Source of the DNA: Nanobdellota archaeon | GTDB taxonomy: Archaea; Nanobdellota; Nanobdellia; Woesearchaeales; GW2011-AR9 | Reading direction: 5' to 3' | DNA: 32,482 bases | NCBI GenBank assembly: GCA_030697505.1 | Contig: JAUYPX010000017.1 | Location: forward strand, 1-32,482 | Shown: piece after piece, positions 16,718 through 25,194 of the stretch | Layout: each line of letters opens with the position of its first letter | How positions within the stretch are numbered: the stretch's first letter is position 1 | Made by a program: the position numbers and the translations under genes | The notes under the pieces: generated by a model | Told to the model about the DNA's origin: nothing | Seen by the model: the letters and a program-made list of their open reading frames with translations, nothing else | Databases searched by the model: none

Positions 16718-18160
16718 TCAAATACTTATTCCCATATCATTGTTAGTATTGATACCATCAGTTACAAGGACCTTGAAGAGGTATTGCCCGCTGTAGGTGA
16801 AGTCGTTTGGATCTACTTCATAAGAGGTTTGGTTGTAATCTACTTCGAGAGTGGTGTAATCGCTTCCATTATTTGAACTTACTAATATTGCGTAACTGAG
16901 ATTGTCAGCATCAGCATCAGCAGCACTCCAAGTTATGCTAAAAGGCCCAAATAATTCTTCTTGGCCAGCGGGATAAGTTATGTTTATGGATGGGGCGTTG
17001 TTTGTTCTATCAATAGATTCTTTTAGAACTCCGTTACTTTTTAATTCGATTCTGGTATTGTTAACGGTATTGTTGATTACGAAAAGGAAATAACTAGTAT
17101 TCCCTTCAACAACGCTTCCATTAAAGCTTCCTTCTAAGAAAGATGGCGTAAAATTCATGTGAAAGATAGTGTTGTTATCCTTGTCAAAAGTTTCAATTGT
17201 ATAATTTCCTACGGATGTTAAGTTAGATACGACGATGTCTCTGGTTTCTAACTCATATCCTGGGAAAAGCTCTATTGTATCAGAAGATTTGTTAATAAAC
17301 CCGCCTATCAAGAATGTTTCAAATGAAGTAAATAAACTTGGTCTAAGGTTATCCATTAAGTACTCATAACTTTCTTTTGATATCCAGGCCGAATCCTGAC
17401 TACCAGACCCCATAAAATTATAAAGTGTCCTTTCAAGCGGAACTGAACTTTGAGAAGAAACTTCTGGGGACACAATATTTGGAATTGTTACCGGACAACC
17501 TTGCGGAATACAATCCATATCTAATTGTCGTCCAGCAAGATCTGGATCATCACCATTTGGGCATTTAGCAAAAAATGGGTAAGAAAAAGATGAGAGGTTG
17601 TCTTGGTATGACCAATCACCTGAATCATACTCTTCACAAAAACCACCAATTGTGTGACCAAGTTCATGGGCGGCAATTCCCTTATGACCAACAGATTCGA
17701 CAAGGACGGCAGAAGGATTTGACAATTTTCCTGGGAAAAATATAGCTTCACCAAGTGAATTACTACCAGAATTACTAGCAAACCAACCCCCAGGAAGTAT
17801 TCCAATTGTTTGTCCAATATTTGCTGAGATTATACTAAATGTTTTTAAGTTATGATTCAACTTATCCGGATCATTTTTTTCTGCAGTAGATGTTTGGTAG
17901 ACAATATTAGAGCCATGAGTAATAGAGTCGGTAGCTACAGGAAAGGTTTCATTAATAAAATTTAAGCTTTCTTGTACTATCTGGTCGAAATCATTAGCAT
18001 TGTCAATGCGGACAAACGTTAAGTTAAGTGTTCTAGTATTAACGACATCAACTGTAATAAACATATTATTATTACTCAAATTAGTATCTCCGATTGCATA
18101 GACTATAGAAAAAGTCAATAAAAAAGTCAAAGTAAAGATTACAATTGTTTTATTTTTCAT
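16718..18160 (-). CDS. Secreted M64-like zinc metalloprotease, C-terminally short
   Basis: A 480-aa secreted protease. A signal peptide covers residues ~1-22 (FLLTFSIVYA). The catalytic site is HELGH (His165, Glu166, His169) followed by IGGFCEEY, again the HExxHxxxxxxxEEY pattern of M64-like metallopeptidases. A Cys precedes the acidic pair, as in the paralogue (CDEY), and may pair with a nearby conserved Cys. A Fn3-like domain occupies ~395-475 and ends abruptly at GINTNNDMGISI. In the paralogue the same sequence continues for ~80 further residues, so this protein seems to have lost its tail where the 124-bp repeat ends. The start overlaps the upstream stop (ATGA). It probably acts outside the cell, possibly on neighbouring surface proteins; the substrate is unknown. 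Confidence 0.75.
   Translation of the reverse strand: MKNKTIVIFTLTFLLTFSIVYAIGDTNLSNNNMFITVDVVNTRTLNLTFVRIDNANDFDQIVQESLNFINETFPVATDSITHGSNIVYQTSTAEKNDPDKLNHNLKTFSIISANIGQTIGILPGGWFASNSGSNSLGEAIFFPGKLSNPSAVLVESVGHKGIAAHELGHTIGGFCEEYDSGDWSYQDNLSSFSYPFFAKCPNGDDPDLAGRQLDMDCIPQGCPVTIPNIVSPEVSSQSSVPLERTLYNFMGSGSQDSAWISKESYEYLMDNLRPSLFTSFETFLIGGFINKSSDTIELFPGYELETRDIVVSNLTSVGNYTIETFDKDNNTIFHMNFTPSFLEGSFNGSVVEGNTSYFLFVINNTVNNTRIELKSNGVLKESIDRTNNAPSINITYPAGQEELFGPFSITWSAADADADNLSYAILVSSNNGSDYTTLEVDYNQTSYEVDPNDFTYSGQYLFKVLVTDGINTNNDMGISI
16737..16860 (-). repeat. 124-bp identical repeat, copy B
   Basis: This copy is identical to 14822-14945 and lies at the extreme 3' end of the 480-aa protease gene. 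Coding stops six codons after the repeat ends, so this copy forms the truncated C-terminus. Confidence 0.95.
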
Positions 18161-18969
18161 TTTTTCTTCTTTATCTTCCCCATAATCAAACCGATAAGTA
18201 AACCAACAATTATGCTTAGTATTGGAAATCTAAATTTGCCGCACCCATAAAGCTCAATTATCGAATTAATAATTTCGCATATTAGTCCATTGATAGTTGA
18301 TGAGCTTAATATGAAAATACCAATCACTAATCCTATTAACCCTCCTTTCTGCCAATATTCTAATTTACGCCAAAAGGTCTTCGTTTTTAGCCATCCGATA
18401 ATCAAACCAATTATTATACCTATTGTTACTATCAAAAAAGGAATAAGAATTAATTGAGTGGATTCACCACATAAAGTTTCGCCCAACACCCTATTAATTC
18501 CGCTAATCTTAAAAATTACCCTACACATTTCTAATACGCTATATTTTGAGCTTAATATGAAAATACTTACTGCTAACCCGATTAAACCGCCCCCCTGCCA
18601 TGATTTTAAGTTATGCCAAAAAATTTTTGTTTTCACAACCATCTTTGTTTTCCATATTCTTACAAGAATACAAGACAGTAGATAATAGTAAACAAGGAAG
18701 AGTGTCAATGTGCTTAACTGCTTAAAAAAATCATAAGGGATTTTATTGAGGATAATTTTTGATGCAAATTGAAACGGCTGAAATAACGTGAGGGGTAGTG
18801 GTTGTAATAGATATGTATCTCCTACTAATTCGGAGGTGGAAAAAAAAAGAGGAGCCCCATTGAATCCAAGCATCACTAAGATCATAAATATTAGACATAT
18901 TATGATTTTAGCTTTAGTAAGCTTAAAAAATTCCAAAATCTTCCTTTTCACATCTTTTTTATGTTTCAT
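18157..18969 (-). CDS. Multi-pass membrane protein with internal duplication
   Basis: A 270-aa integral membrane protein with about six to seven hydrophobic segments. Two ~82-residue units repeat in tandem: KTKIFWHNLKSWQGGGLIGL...IFILSS and KTKTFWRKLEYWQKGGLIGL...IFILSS, each followed by a Cys-containing extracytoplasmic loop and a further TM segment (IIIGLIIGWLKTK, then VGLLIGLIMGKIKKKK). The Gly-rich TM segments allow close helix packing. I do not recognise the family. Its place between a secreted Cys-rich protein and two proteases suggests it anchors or exports operon products, but this is inference. The start lies 7 bp after the preceding stop, and its own stop overlaps the next start. 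Confidence 0.65.
   Translation of the reverse strand: MKHKKDVKRKILEFFKLTKAKIIICLIFMILVMLGFNGAPLFFSTSELVGDTYLLQPLPLTLFQPFQFASKIILNKIPYDFFKQLSTLTLFLVYYYLLSCILVRIWKTKMVVKTKIFWHNLKSWQGGGLIGLAVSIFILSSKYSVLEMCRVIFKISGINRVLGETLCGESTQLILIPFLIVTIGIIIGLIIGWLKTKTFWRKLEYWQKGGLIGLVIGIFILSSSTINGLICEIINSIIELYGCGKFRFPILSIIVGLLIGLIMGKIKKKK
18301..18636 (-). repeat. Tandem duplication inside the membrane-protein gene
   Basis: Two units 246 bp apart (82 codons, frame kept). The segment TGAGCTTAATATGAAAATAC occurs exactly at 18301-18320 and 18547-18566, and the similarity extends ~85 bp from each. Confidence 0.8.
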
Positions 18970-18976
18970 TTTTCAT

Positions 18977-20299
18977 TCAGTATATGCTAATACTTGCATT
19001 AATTGCTAAATCATCGCCAACAACGCCAGGTTTGAATTTAAAGTCAAAGGTTCTGTTTTCTCCGGTTGAAGGCATATTATTCAAACCGTCATCTGGATTA
19101 AAAGGAGTCAATGCTCCTCCATTAAACGTAACTGTAACCCTCCCAACAGCATTCTGTGGCCCATTATTCCTTGCGACAACTCTGACAAATCCGCTTTTTC
19201 CTTTTACCATATCAACTCCAGTAACTACCTGGATAGGTATTATGTCTATGATTTGTAAATCTGCAGAAGCTACCGCGGTGCACGATCCGCCATCGCATTG
19301 AGAACCAGCTTCGCAATACGTTTTTGCATTGCAACAATTGCCTACAGTACCGGTATTCACACAGATATTAGAACCTGAAGCCAAATTATCGCAGCCAGAG
19401 GTAAATGTCCCTAATCCAAAAAGAGAACATTCAGCATGACATATTGAGTCGTCATCGGAAGTGAAATCAAAATCACAGCAATCTTGCGCGCATTCATTAG
19501 TATCATCTATATTCTCTCCGGCATCACAATAATTATCCCCGCAGTAAGGATTAGTAGCCCTGCAGATTCCGTGGACACAATTCTGAGAGAGACAATTAGC
19601 ATTCACACTGCAACTATAACCATTTACTGTCTTACAAGGGTTGGGTATAGAACCTGTTGCTGACGTAATCGAAACGTCATCCGCAGACTCGCTGCAAGCT
19701 AGATTGGCACCACAATCAAGATTAGTTTTCATGTCAACCCGACCACTAGTATAATCTCCTTCTAAATCATAATTTTCCCCATTTTCACAGTCATAATTTT
19801 TAGATTTTATCACATAATAAGGAACACCAGGCATTGGTGCAAAATTATGATTATAAACCCCGTAAGAACCATCACCACAGTCCCTATACTCTCTAACGTC
19901 ATGGCTACATGTCCAGGCATCTCCCGATACACTGGTACCTACTGGATTGGGACTGCCTAGAGCCTGAATGCCAGCATCCCCTCTATTATCAATATCGGTT
20001 ACCCAAGCACTTTCTTGCTTACATGCATTTAATGCCTGTGCACTTTTACAATAACAAGTATCCCAATTATCAGGAGAATCATCATCTGAACCATCATCGC
20101 ACCAATCCCAACAAAGGCAATCAGCATTAACATTTATGCTACTAGCTTTTGAATCTAAAGAGTAACCACCCCAAACTACTCCGTCACTTGTAGAAGTACT
20201 ATCCTGAGTATATCCATCAGTAAAAGAAATGTCCAGAGCAGAAGCTGTAGAAACATAAAATGCTGATAAGATGATTACTACCAGCACAAATTTATTCAT
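18977..20299 (-). CDS. Secreted cysteine-rich protein with CARDB-like C-terminal domain
   Basis: A 440-aa secreted protein. A signal peptide covers ~1-21 (FYVSTASA). Residues ~55-345 contain many Cys (CLCWDWCDDGSDDD, CYCKSAQALNACK, NPYCGDNYCDAGEN with a following C..DC). The CGD..CDxGEN..C..DC element is a short Ca-binding-like, disulfide-rich motif common in secreted proteins of uncultured archaea. Residues ~350-440 resemble a CARDB/Ig-like domain (ADLQIIDIIPIQVV, VVARNNGPQNAVGRVTVTFNGG) and the protein ends on its last strand with no anchor. The start overlaps the upstream stop (ATGAATAA). Many disulfides imply oxidative folding outside the cytoplasm. The function is unknown; a structural or binding role is inferred. 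Confidence 0.7.
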   Translation of the reverse strand: MNKFVLVVIILSAFYVSTASALDISFTDGYTQDSTSTSDGVVWGGYSLDSKASSINVNADCLCWDWCDDGSDDDSPDNWDTCYCKSAQALNACKQESAWVTDIDNRGDAGIQALGSPNPVGTSVSGDAWTCSHDVREYRDCGDGSYGVYNHNFAPMPGVPYYVIKSKNYDCENGENYDLEGDYTSGRVDMKTNLDCGANLACSESADDVSITSATGSIPNPCKTVNGYSCSVNANCLSQNCVHGICRATNPYCGDNYCDAGENIDDTNECAQDCCDFDFTSDDDSICHAECSLFGLGTFTSGCDNLASGSNICVNTGTVGNCCNAKTYCEAGSQCDGGSCTAVASADLQIIDIIPIQVVTGVDMVKGKSGFVRVVARNNGPQNAVGRVTVTFNGGALTPFNPDDGLNNMPSTGENRTFDFKFKPGVVGDDLAINASISIY

Positions 20300-20915
20300 A
20301 GGCCCTTACCTCTCGGGCACTACTTTCCCTTTGGGCAAGGTACACTGGACAAGAAAAATCTGTTCCATCTTCCACAGGGACATTAGCGCAATTATAATAC
20401 TCTTCTTTAACTTTATTTACATATTCGCTGTCTCTTGACGCAAAGATGCTGCTCGTATTTAATCCCGCATTATCTTTTTTAAAATGGTCTTGGACAGTGC
20501 ATTCAAATAAAAGGGTATCATCATTGTATGCTAAGTCCGGTACATTCTGTTCTAGAAATAAAGCATTTAACTCTTCAACGCATTTTTTTATAGGAGGAGG
20601 TAATTGTTTCCCGGAAATGACAAAGTAGTTCTTTACATTACATCTGTCAAGAATTTCCCGAGGGTTTATTCTGCCACGCATAGTTGAATCTATATTATTA
20701 AGCATCCTTCCTGCTTCTGCTAAAGTTTTTTCCTCAGGACAATCAAAATAATAATTGTCATTATAACTCTTTACTTGGTTGAAAACGTCAATATGCTTTT
20801 TAAATTCTTTTTGTATCTCTGCTCCAAAAGCAAGACCGACAACTGATAGAAGTAATATAACTCCTACTAAGATGGAATATTTACCTTTGTATCCGCCTCT
20901 TTTTGATTTAATCAA
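20292..20915 (-). CDS. Small N-terminally anchored extracytoplasmic protein
   Basis: A 207-aa protein opening the surface operon. A basic N-terminus (KSKRGGYKGKY) precedes one hydrophobic segment (SILVGVILLLSVVGLAFGA), then a helical, charged extracytoplasmic domain with six Cys, including DCPEEKTLAEAGRMLNNIDS, KCVEEL and FECTVQDH. The N-terminus could be a signal peptide or a pilin-like/anchor helix; no clear prepilin cleavage site is seen. The only start in frame is TTG at 20915. An in-frame stop lies three codons upstream, and a nearby ATG (20928) is in another frame and encodes only six codons. A TATA box ~46 bp upstream supports initiation here. It may be an anchor or subunit of the surface assembly. 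Confidence 0.6.
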   Translation of the reverse strand: MIKSKRGGYKGKYSILVGVILLLSVVGLAFGAEIQKEFKKHIDVFNQVKSYNDNYYFDCPEEKTLAEAGRMLNNIDSTMRGRINPREILDRCNVKNYFVISGKQLPPPIKKCVEELNALFLEQNVPDLAYNDDTLLFECTVQDHFKKDNAGLNTSSIFASRDSEYVNKVKEEYYNCANVPVEDGTDFSCPVYLAQRESSAREVRAYE

Positions 20916-20956
20916 AGTACATTAACATCTCTTTTTTACTTATTTAGCAAAATCTT

Positions 20957-20968
20957 GCATTATAAAAA
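20957..20968 (-). promoter_or_regulatory. TATA box of the eight-gene surface operon
   Basis: Minus-strand TTTTTATAATGC, centred ~47 nt before the TTG start at 20915. The predicted leader of ~20 nt contains AAAAGAGATG, a possible ribosome-binding sequence. It is the only convincing promoter seen before the run of genes down to 7228. Confidence 0.45.
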
Positions 20969-21014
20969 CGTTTCGTCACGAGGTTGGGATAAAAAGAAAG
21001 AGGAGATTATAATT

Positions 21015-23555
21015 TTAATTCTTCTTACTATAAACAAATTTAATCCCTACCAAAGAGAATAGTATCAAAACAAATCCTGCGACATAGAGTAAACCACCTT
21101 TCTCTCTAATCCCCACTACCGCAGCAGTGAGCTTATTTGAAAAAGAAGGCGCATCAGACACTTCTGCAGGGGAATCTGCTAATGGCTCAACTGGCTGTTC
21201 GGCAGTTTTCTTCATTTCCTGTGGAGGATTGTTTGTTACTTTTGTAGTTTCTTCTTCTGCCTCATCATCATCTTCATCATTATTATTTGAAGAAGATCCG
21301 CTACTGCCAGAATTAGAAGGCGGGTTCTGCTGCGGCGGAGCAGGTTGAGCTACTGTACCAAAATGGAATTTCAGCAATTCTGTTTTAGTATTTCCAGATT
21401 CATCTACGCATTGTACTGAAATTTCATAGTCTTTTCCATCTTCCAGATCAAATAAGTTTTGGGAATGGAACTTTGTACTGGTTGTTCCCATTTCCTGATA
21501 TCCACTCCCTAACTTATAGGAACAGACTGCATTCTCATCTGTAGATAGTTCAAGAGGCAAGGCTGGTTTTGTACTATTTTTTGTGGTTGTAGTTAGATAA
21601 ACTAATGGTAATCTCTGTTTTTCTGGCCACTCTATTTCAAGATCATTTGAACTCATAGTAGGACTATTAGGATTATTCAGTTTCACTAAGGCACCATTGA
21701 CAGCGTAACCGTAAGCATTATCATCGTCATCAGGATAAGTCAAGACAATTCCCGCATAATTAGTTAGATCTACTTGATTGTCAACAGCGACAATATCAAC
21801 AGAAGAAACTACATAAGGATTTTCTGCGGAAACAATAATACTGTCACCAACATTATTGGAATCAATAAGGCTTACACTTACTTTGATGCCATTAGCTTCG
21901 TTTTCGGCAATATCTATTTTTGCGCCGCCTTTGGCGATAACATAGTTCTCCCACCCGTAAGCATTACTGCTGGAAGTATCAGCTCCGCCAGTTATAGAAA
22001 TGTTATAATCATCTTGAGAGGTATCGCCTACTGAAGTGATGGTATAGATTGTCCCTGACAGCTCCAAAGTTGCAGTAAATTCTCCATCAAAATTAAAAGT
22101 AATTGGGATTTCCACAGTTTCACCAGTTGCCAAGATTTTGAACTTCATATCGTTAACTCCAGATGAACCACCATCAGCGCCTTTGTATTTCACTACATTA
22201 GTTACTGAATTTTCATCAGTACCAGTGTTTAGAATAAAATACTGATCATCTGCAATATTGGAATTTTCAAGATTTAATCTATCATCTTGGTTGCCCAATA
22301 TTACAGAATTACTACCTTCTGCATAAGCAATAGGCAATTCAATCACATTTCCTTCAACATTAGTGAAGGTTAATTCATACTCCTTTTCACCGCTTTTATC
22401 TTTTAATGAAATGATATTGGCCGCTTCATCAGTCCAACCATCAAATCTAATATCCCAATTCTGGGTAAAGAGTAAATCTTTTTCGCCCAACTCTGGCTGT
22501 CCTAACAATGTTTCTCCAGATGCAATAAAATAATCCTCCTGCGTGGACATATTCACTTCAAGAGAAGAGATGCTTAGAACGCTGTTGTCATCTGTTCCTT
22601 TTATTTTCACAGCGGCGCCATCAATGGTTTCACTATTTACTTTTACTTCATAATTATTGCCAAGATTATCTGTAATATCTTTATCCTGTAATTCTAACTT
22701 TTCAGTACCAAGTATGAATTTTGCTTTACCCTCCTGAATATCTTCTACGACTAAAGTAGCCCCATTAGAAAGAACATACATCCTTCCAACCTTGAGCATT
22801 GAAGTAGTTTCCCCGTTGATCTTGAACTGCACAAATTCTTCGTTCATGAAAGTTGGAGTTATTTCATAACCAACTTCACTTAGAGAAAACGTTTTAGTTT
22901 CATCCTTTCCTATAACATCACTGACAAAGTTATTCATTAAGGTAAGCTTTACGCTGTTCTGAGATGGTCTTTCTGCTCTGAATACATAATATTCTTTTCC
23001 AAACAAGGCTAAAGTTGTTCCCTGGAAATCTGTAAGGATATCACCATCTATCTCTGATGGTGCTGGTGACGTAAATGCTAAGTTGTAGGTGGCAATTGGT
23101 GAGTTATCATTAAACTTCAAAAAGTAATCAGTTATGTCATCATCATCTTCTGCGTAAGTGACCACTCCGCTCTTCTGATTGTAATAATTAGTAACAACTG
23201 GAAAAGATAAAGATTGATTATAATTATACTCTATTTCTTTAATTATCCAATTATTATCAGCAAGTGTAATTAGTTCATTACCTCCAATAACCTGTGAAAC
23301 ATTACCGATTGGCTCTCCAAACTCTAATTGATCATCGCCATTTTCTACTTTCCATGCTTCTGTGCCATAAATAGTAATATCAGAAAGCATTTCCGTGGTT
23401 ACGATTGAATTTTGTTGAGGAAACTTAACCGTTATTTGTGGTGGACTAACATCTTCAGCAAAATGAAAATTCACTTGAACAGTATTAATCTCTTCGATGC
23501 ATTGTACTGATACTTCGTAATCCTGCCCTTTCTCAAGATCAAATAAATATTGCAA
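21015..23555 (-). CDS. C-terminally anchored surface protein, apparently missing its 5' end
   Basis: An open frame of 846 codons for a large beta-rich surface protein. It begins inside a domain: LFDLEKGQDYEVSVQC at the very N-terminus matches LFDLEDGKDYEISVQC near residue 720. There is no signal peptide, no ATG, and an in-frame TGA two codons before the TTG at 23555. The middle contains S-layer-like beta modules and another Ig/Fn3-like unit. Residues ~755-800 form a Pro/Ser/Asn then Asp/Glu-rich linker, and a C-terminal membrane anchor follows (LLYVAGFVLILFSLVGIKFVY, then SKKN). Without a signal peptide it could not reach the surface. It is therefore either a pseudogene remnant, a frameshifted gene whose N-terminus lies in another frame upstream, or an assembly error. 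The truncation coincides with the left border of the defence island. Confidence 0.65.
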   Translation of the reverse strand: MQYLFDLEKGQDYEVSVQCIEEINTVQVNFHFAEDVSPPQITVKFPQQNSIVTTEMLSDITIYGTEAWKVENGDDQLEFGEPIGNVSQVIGGNELITLADNNWIIKEIEYNYNQSLSFPVVTNYYNQKSGVVTYAEDDDDITDYFLKFNDNSPIATYNLAFTSPAPSEIDGDILTDFQGTTLALFGKEYYVFRAERPSQNSVKLTLMNNFVSDVIGKDETKTFSLSEVGYEITPTFMNEEFVQFKINGETTSMLKVGRMYVLSNGATLVVEDIQEGKAKFILGTEKLELQDKDITDNLGNNYEVKVNSETIDGAAVKIKGTDDNSVLSISSLEVNMSTQEDYFIASGETLLGQPELGEKDLLFTQNWDIRFDGWTDEAANIISLKDKSGEKEYELTFTNVEGNVIELPIAYAEGSNSVILGNQDDRLNLENSNIADDQYFILNTGTDENSVTNVVKYKGADGGSSGVNDMKFKILATGETVEIPITFNFDGEFTATLELSGTIYTITSVGDTSQDDYNISITGGADTSSSNAYGWENYVIAKGGAKIDIAENEANGIKVSVSLIDSNNVGDSIIVSAENPYVVSSVDIVAVDNQVDLTNYAGIVLTYPDDDDNAYGYAVNGALVKLNNPNSPTMSSNDLEIEWPEKQRLPLVYLTTTTKNSTKPALPLELSTDENAVCSYKLGSGYQEMGTTSTKFHSQNLFDLEDGKDYEISVQCVDESGNTKTELLKFHFGTVAQPAPPQQNPPSNSGSSGSSSNNNDEDDDEAEEETTKVTNNPPQEMKKTAEQPVEPLADSPAEVSDAPSFSNKLTAAVVGIREKGGLLYVAGFVLILFSLVGIKFVYSKKN

Positions 23556-23646
23556 ATTTCACAACATTCTCCCATGGCTGCTCAATAAGTCTACTCTTAT
23601 TTAATTTTTTCTCACGTTTAGTATACACTTCACAATTTTATGAGAA

Positions 23647-23680
23647 AAGCTTATAAATAAACCCTTCATTTAAGCTTATA
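23647..23680 (+). promoter_or_regulatory. Promoter with paired AAGCTTATA repeats, candidate CARF-regulator operator
   Basis: The TATA box TTATAAATA (23651-23659) is ~25 nt upstream of the ATG at 23680, so transcription should start at or next to the ATG (leaderless). AAGCTTATA occurs twice, at 23647-23655 (overlapping the TATA box) and 23672-23680 (overlapping the start), exactly 25 bp apart. The core AAGCTT is palindromic. The placement suits a repressor blocking TBP and RNA polymerase, and the first gene encodes a winged-helix protein that could bind here. Confidence 0.55.
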
Positions 23681-24270
23681 TGGCAAAAGTCCTAATCGCA
23701 ACCGTCTACGGTCCTGATCCTGTTTTGATAGCAGCTAATAAGCTAGGGCCAGACAGAATAGTGTTATTAGTAGATAAAGAACCAAGCAAAGAACAGGAGA
23801 AAAGCATAGATTTAATCAAAAATTCTCTAGGCAGGGTTGTGGATGTAAAAGTTGTCAAAACGGAAGTGTATGATATTGTTGATATAGCTCGAAAAGCAGT
23901 AGAGATAATTGATATGCAGCCAAAAGATGATGAAATTTATGTAAATGTTACTTCTGGCCGTAAGACCAAGGCTATCGGGTTGTTGTTTGGGGCGTATACA
24001 CGCTCTTCTAAAGTAAAGAAGATTATTTATTATCCTGAGGAAAAAGATTCTACACCGGTGTTCCTTCCCATCTTGCAGTTTAAGCTTACCGAATCGCAGA
24101 AGAAGGTTTTGGAGTATCTGGAAAACGGTACGTTCAGCTCGTTAATGGATTTGTCAGAGAAAGTTGATGTTTCTAGAGCTATGTTATATCGGAGCATCAA
24201 GGAACTGGAAGAGATGGGGTTAGTGGAAGATTTGAAATTGACAGATGCTGGGAAGATTGCGAGGTTGTGA
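23680..24270 (+). CDS. CARF-like domain / winged-helix regulator (Csa3-like layout)
   Basis: A 196-aa protein. Residues 1 to ~130 form a Rossmann-like fold: strand VLIATVYGPDPVLIAAN, RIVLLVDKEP, DVKVVKTEVYDI, then DEIYVNVTSGRKTKAIGLLFGAY at ~84-106. The NVTSGRKTK stretch corresponds to the conserved ligand-binding motif that follows strand 4 in CARF domains. Residues ~135-196 are a winged helix (TESQKKVLEYLENG, LMDLSEKVDVSRAMLYRSIKELEEMGLVE). This CARF-wHTH order is that of Csa3, a regulator in CRISPR-bearing archaea that binds cyclic oligoadenylate. Here it opens a tight five-gene operon of nucleases with no cas gene in view. The likely job is to sense a nucleotide signal and control the operon. 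Ligand and partner are unknown; CARF assignment rests on pattern only. Confidence 0.75.
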   Translation: MAKVLIATVYGPDPVLIAANKLGPDRIVLLVDKEPSKEQEKSIDLIKNSLGRVVDVKVVKTEVYDIVDIARKAVEIIDMQPKDDEIYVNVTSGRKTKAIGLLFGAYTRSSKVKKIIYYPEEKDSTPVFLPILQFKLTESQKKVLEYLENGTFSSLMDLSEKVDVSRAMLYRSIKELEEMGLVEDLKLTDAGKIARL

Positions 24271-24273
24271 AGA

Positions 24274-25194
24274 ATGGCATTTATAGAATTTTTGGCTTTA
24301 GTGATTATCGGACTTTTGATTTACCTTATTTGGAAACTTACTAAAAAATCTGAAACGCTGGTTCAAGATGAGGCTCAGGATGACAATCTGGCAGGTAAAC
24401 TTCTATTACAACAATTACAAAAAATAGAGAAAACCATGAATGATAAGTCAAAAGAAGATAATGAACATCAGAAAAAAGTAATGAAGGTGGTAGAAGAAAC
24501 TCTTGGGAGCTTTACTAGAACAATTCATGGTACAAAACGGCGAGGTCAGGTTGGAGAAGCGTTATTAAAACAAATTCTTGGAGAATCAATAAAAGCAGGA
24601 TTAGTCGTTACTAATTTAGGAACGGATCACGGCACTGTTGAATTTGCATGGGATCTTAAGAATGGAAAATACTTGCCGATTGATTCAAAGATGCCAGAGA
24701 TTGAAGAATTATACAAAGCATTTGATGTTGAAGATGATCCTGCCAAGCAATTAAAACTTAAGAAAGAGATGTTGAAAGTAGCTGAGAAAAGAAAGAATGA
24801 AGTAAAGAAATATCTTAACAATCGCAATACAATTGATAAGTGTATTGTTGCCATTCCAGACGCCTTATTTGATCAATTCCCAGATATGAATCACGATTCA
24901 ATTCGTACTGGCGTTTATGTAGCAGGTTATACCAAGGTATTTCTTTTTGCCTGCGTCTTGGGTGAAAATTATATAAAATTGATGGGATCAGCTGACGTAG
25001 GAGTATATCGTGAAGCAATTAGCGGTATTAAGAATATTCTCACTGAGATTGAAATAAAGAGCGATACTATCAATAAAGGCATTACTCAGATTACGAATGC
25101 TAATTCCGCAATTAAAGATGAAATTGGAAAGTCTATGACTAGGATTCATCAAGTTTCTGCAATAGAAACAGATGGTAGGAAGAAATTAAAATGA
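24274..25194 (+). CDS. RmuC-like membrane-anchored nuclease
   Basis: A 306-aa protein. Residues ~4-20 form a single N-terminal membrane segment (FIEFLALVIIGLLIYLIW), ~30-80 a coiled coil, and the remainder matches the RmuC core. That core has GQVGEALLKQIL (GxxGE, Glu95), VEFAWDLKNGKYLPIDSKMP with Asp137 and Lys139 of the (D/E)xK site, then CIVAIPDALFDQF and LFACVLGENYIKL. RmuC proteins are PD-(D/E)XK nuclease-fold proteins that limit inversions between short repeats, and some RmuC-like proteins occur in defence loci. The length is shorter than bacterial RmuC (usually 400-500 aa), mainly from a shorter coiled coil. It starts 3 bp after the CARF gene and its stop overlaps the next start (ATGA), which indicates a shared mRNA and coupled translation. 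Confidence 0.8.
   Translation: MAFIEFLALVIIGLLIYLIWKLTKKSETLVQDEAQDDNLAGKLLLQQLQKIEKTMNDKSKEDNEHQKKVMKVVEETLGSFTRTIHGTKRRGQVGEALLKQILGESIKAGLVVTNLGTDHGTVEFAWDLKNGKYLPIDSKMPEIEELYKAFDVEDDPAKQLKLKKEMLKVAEKRKNEVKKYLNNRNTIDKCIVAIPDALFDQFPDMNHDSIRTGVYVAGYTKVFLFACVLGENYIKLMGSADVGVYREAISGIKNILTEIEIKSDTINKGITQITNANSAIKDEIGKSMTRIHQVSAIETDGRKKLK

Noticed and set aside
7228..20915. A diversity-generating retroelement acting on the fibre-like or surface genes
   Set aside because: No reverse transcriptase, template repeat or adenine-biased variable region is present; the repeats differ mainly at synonymous sites.
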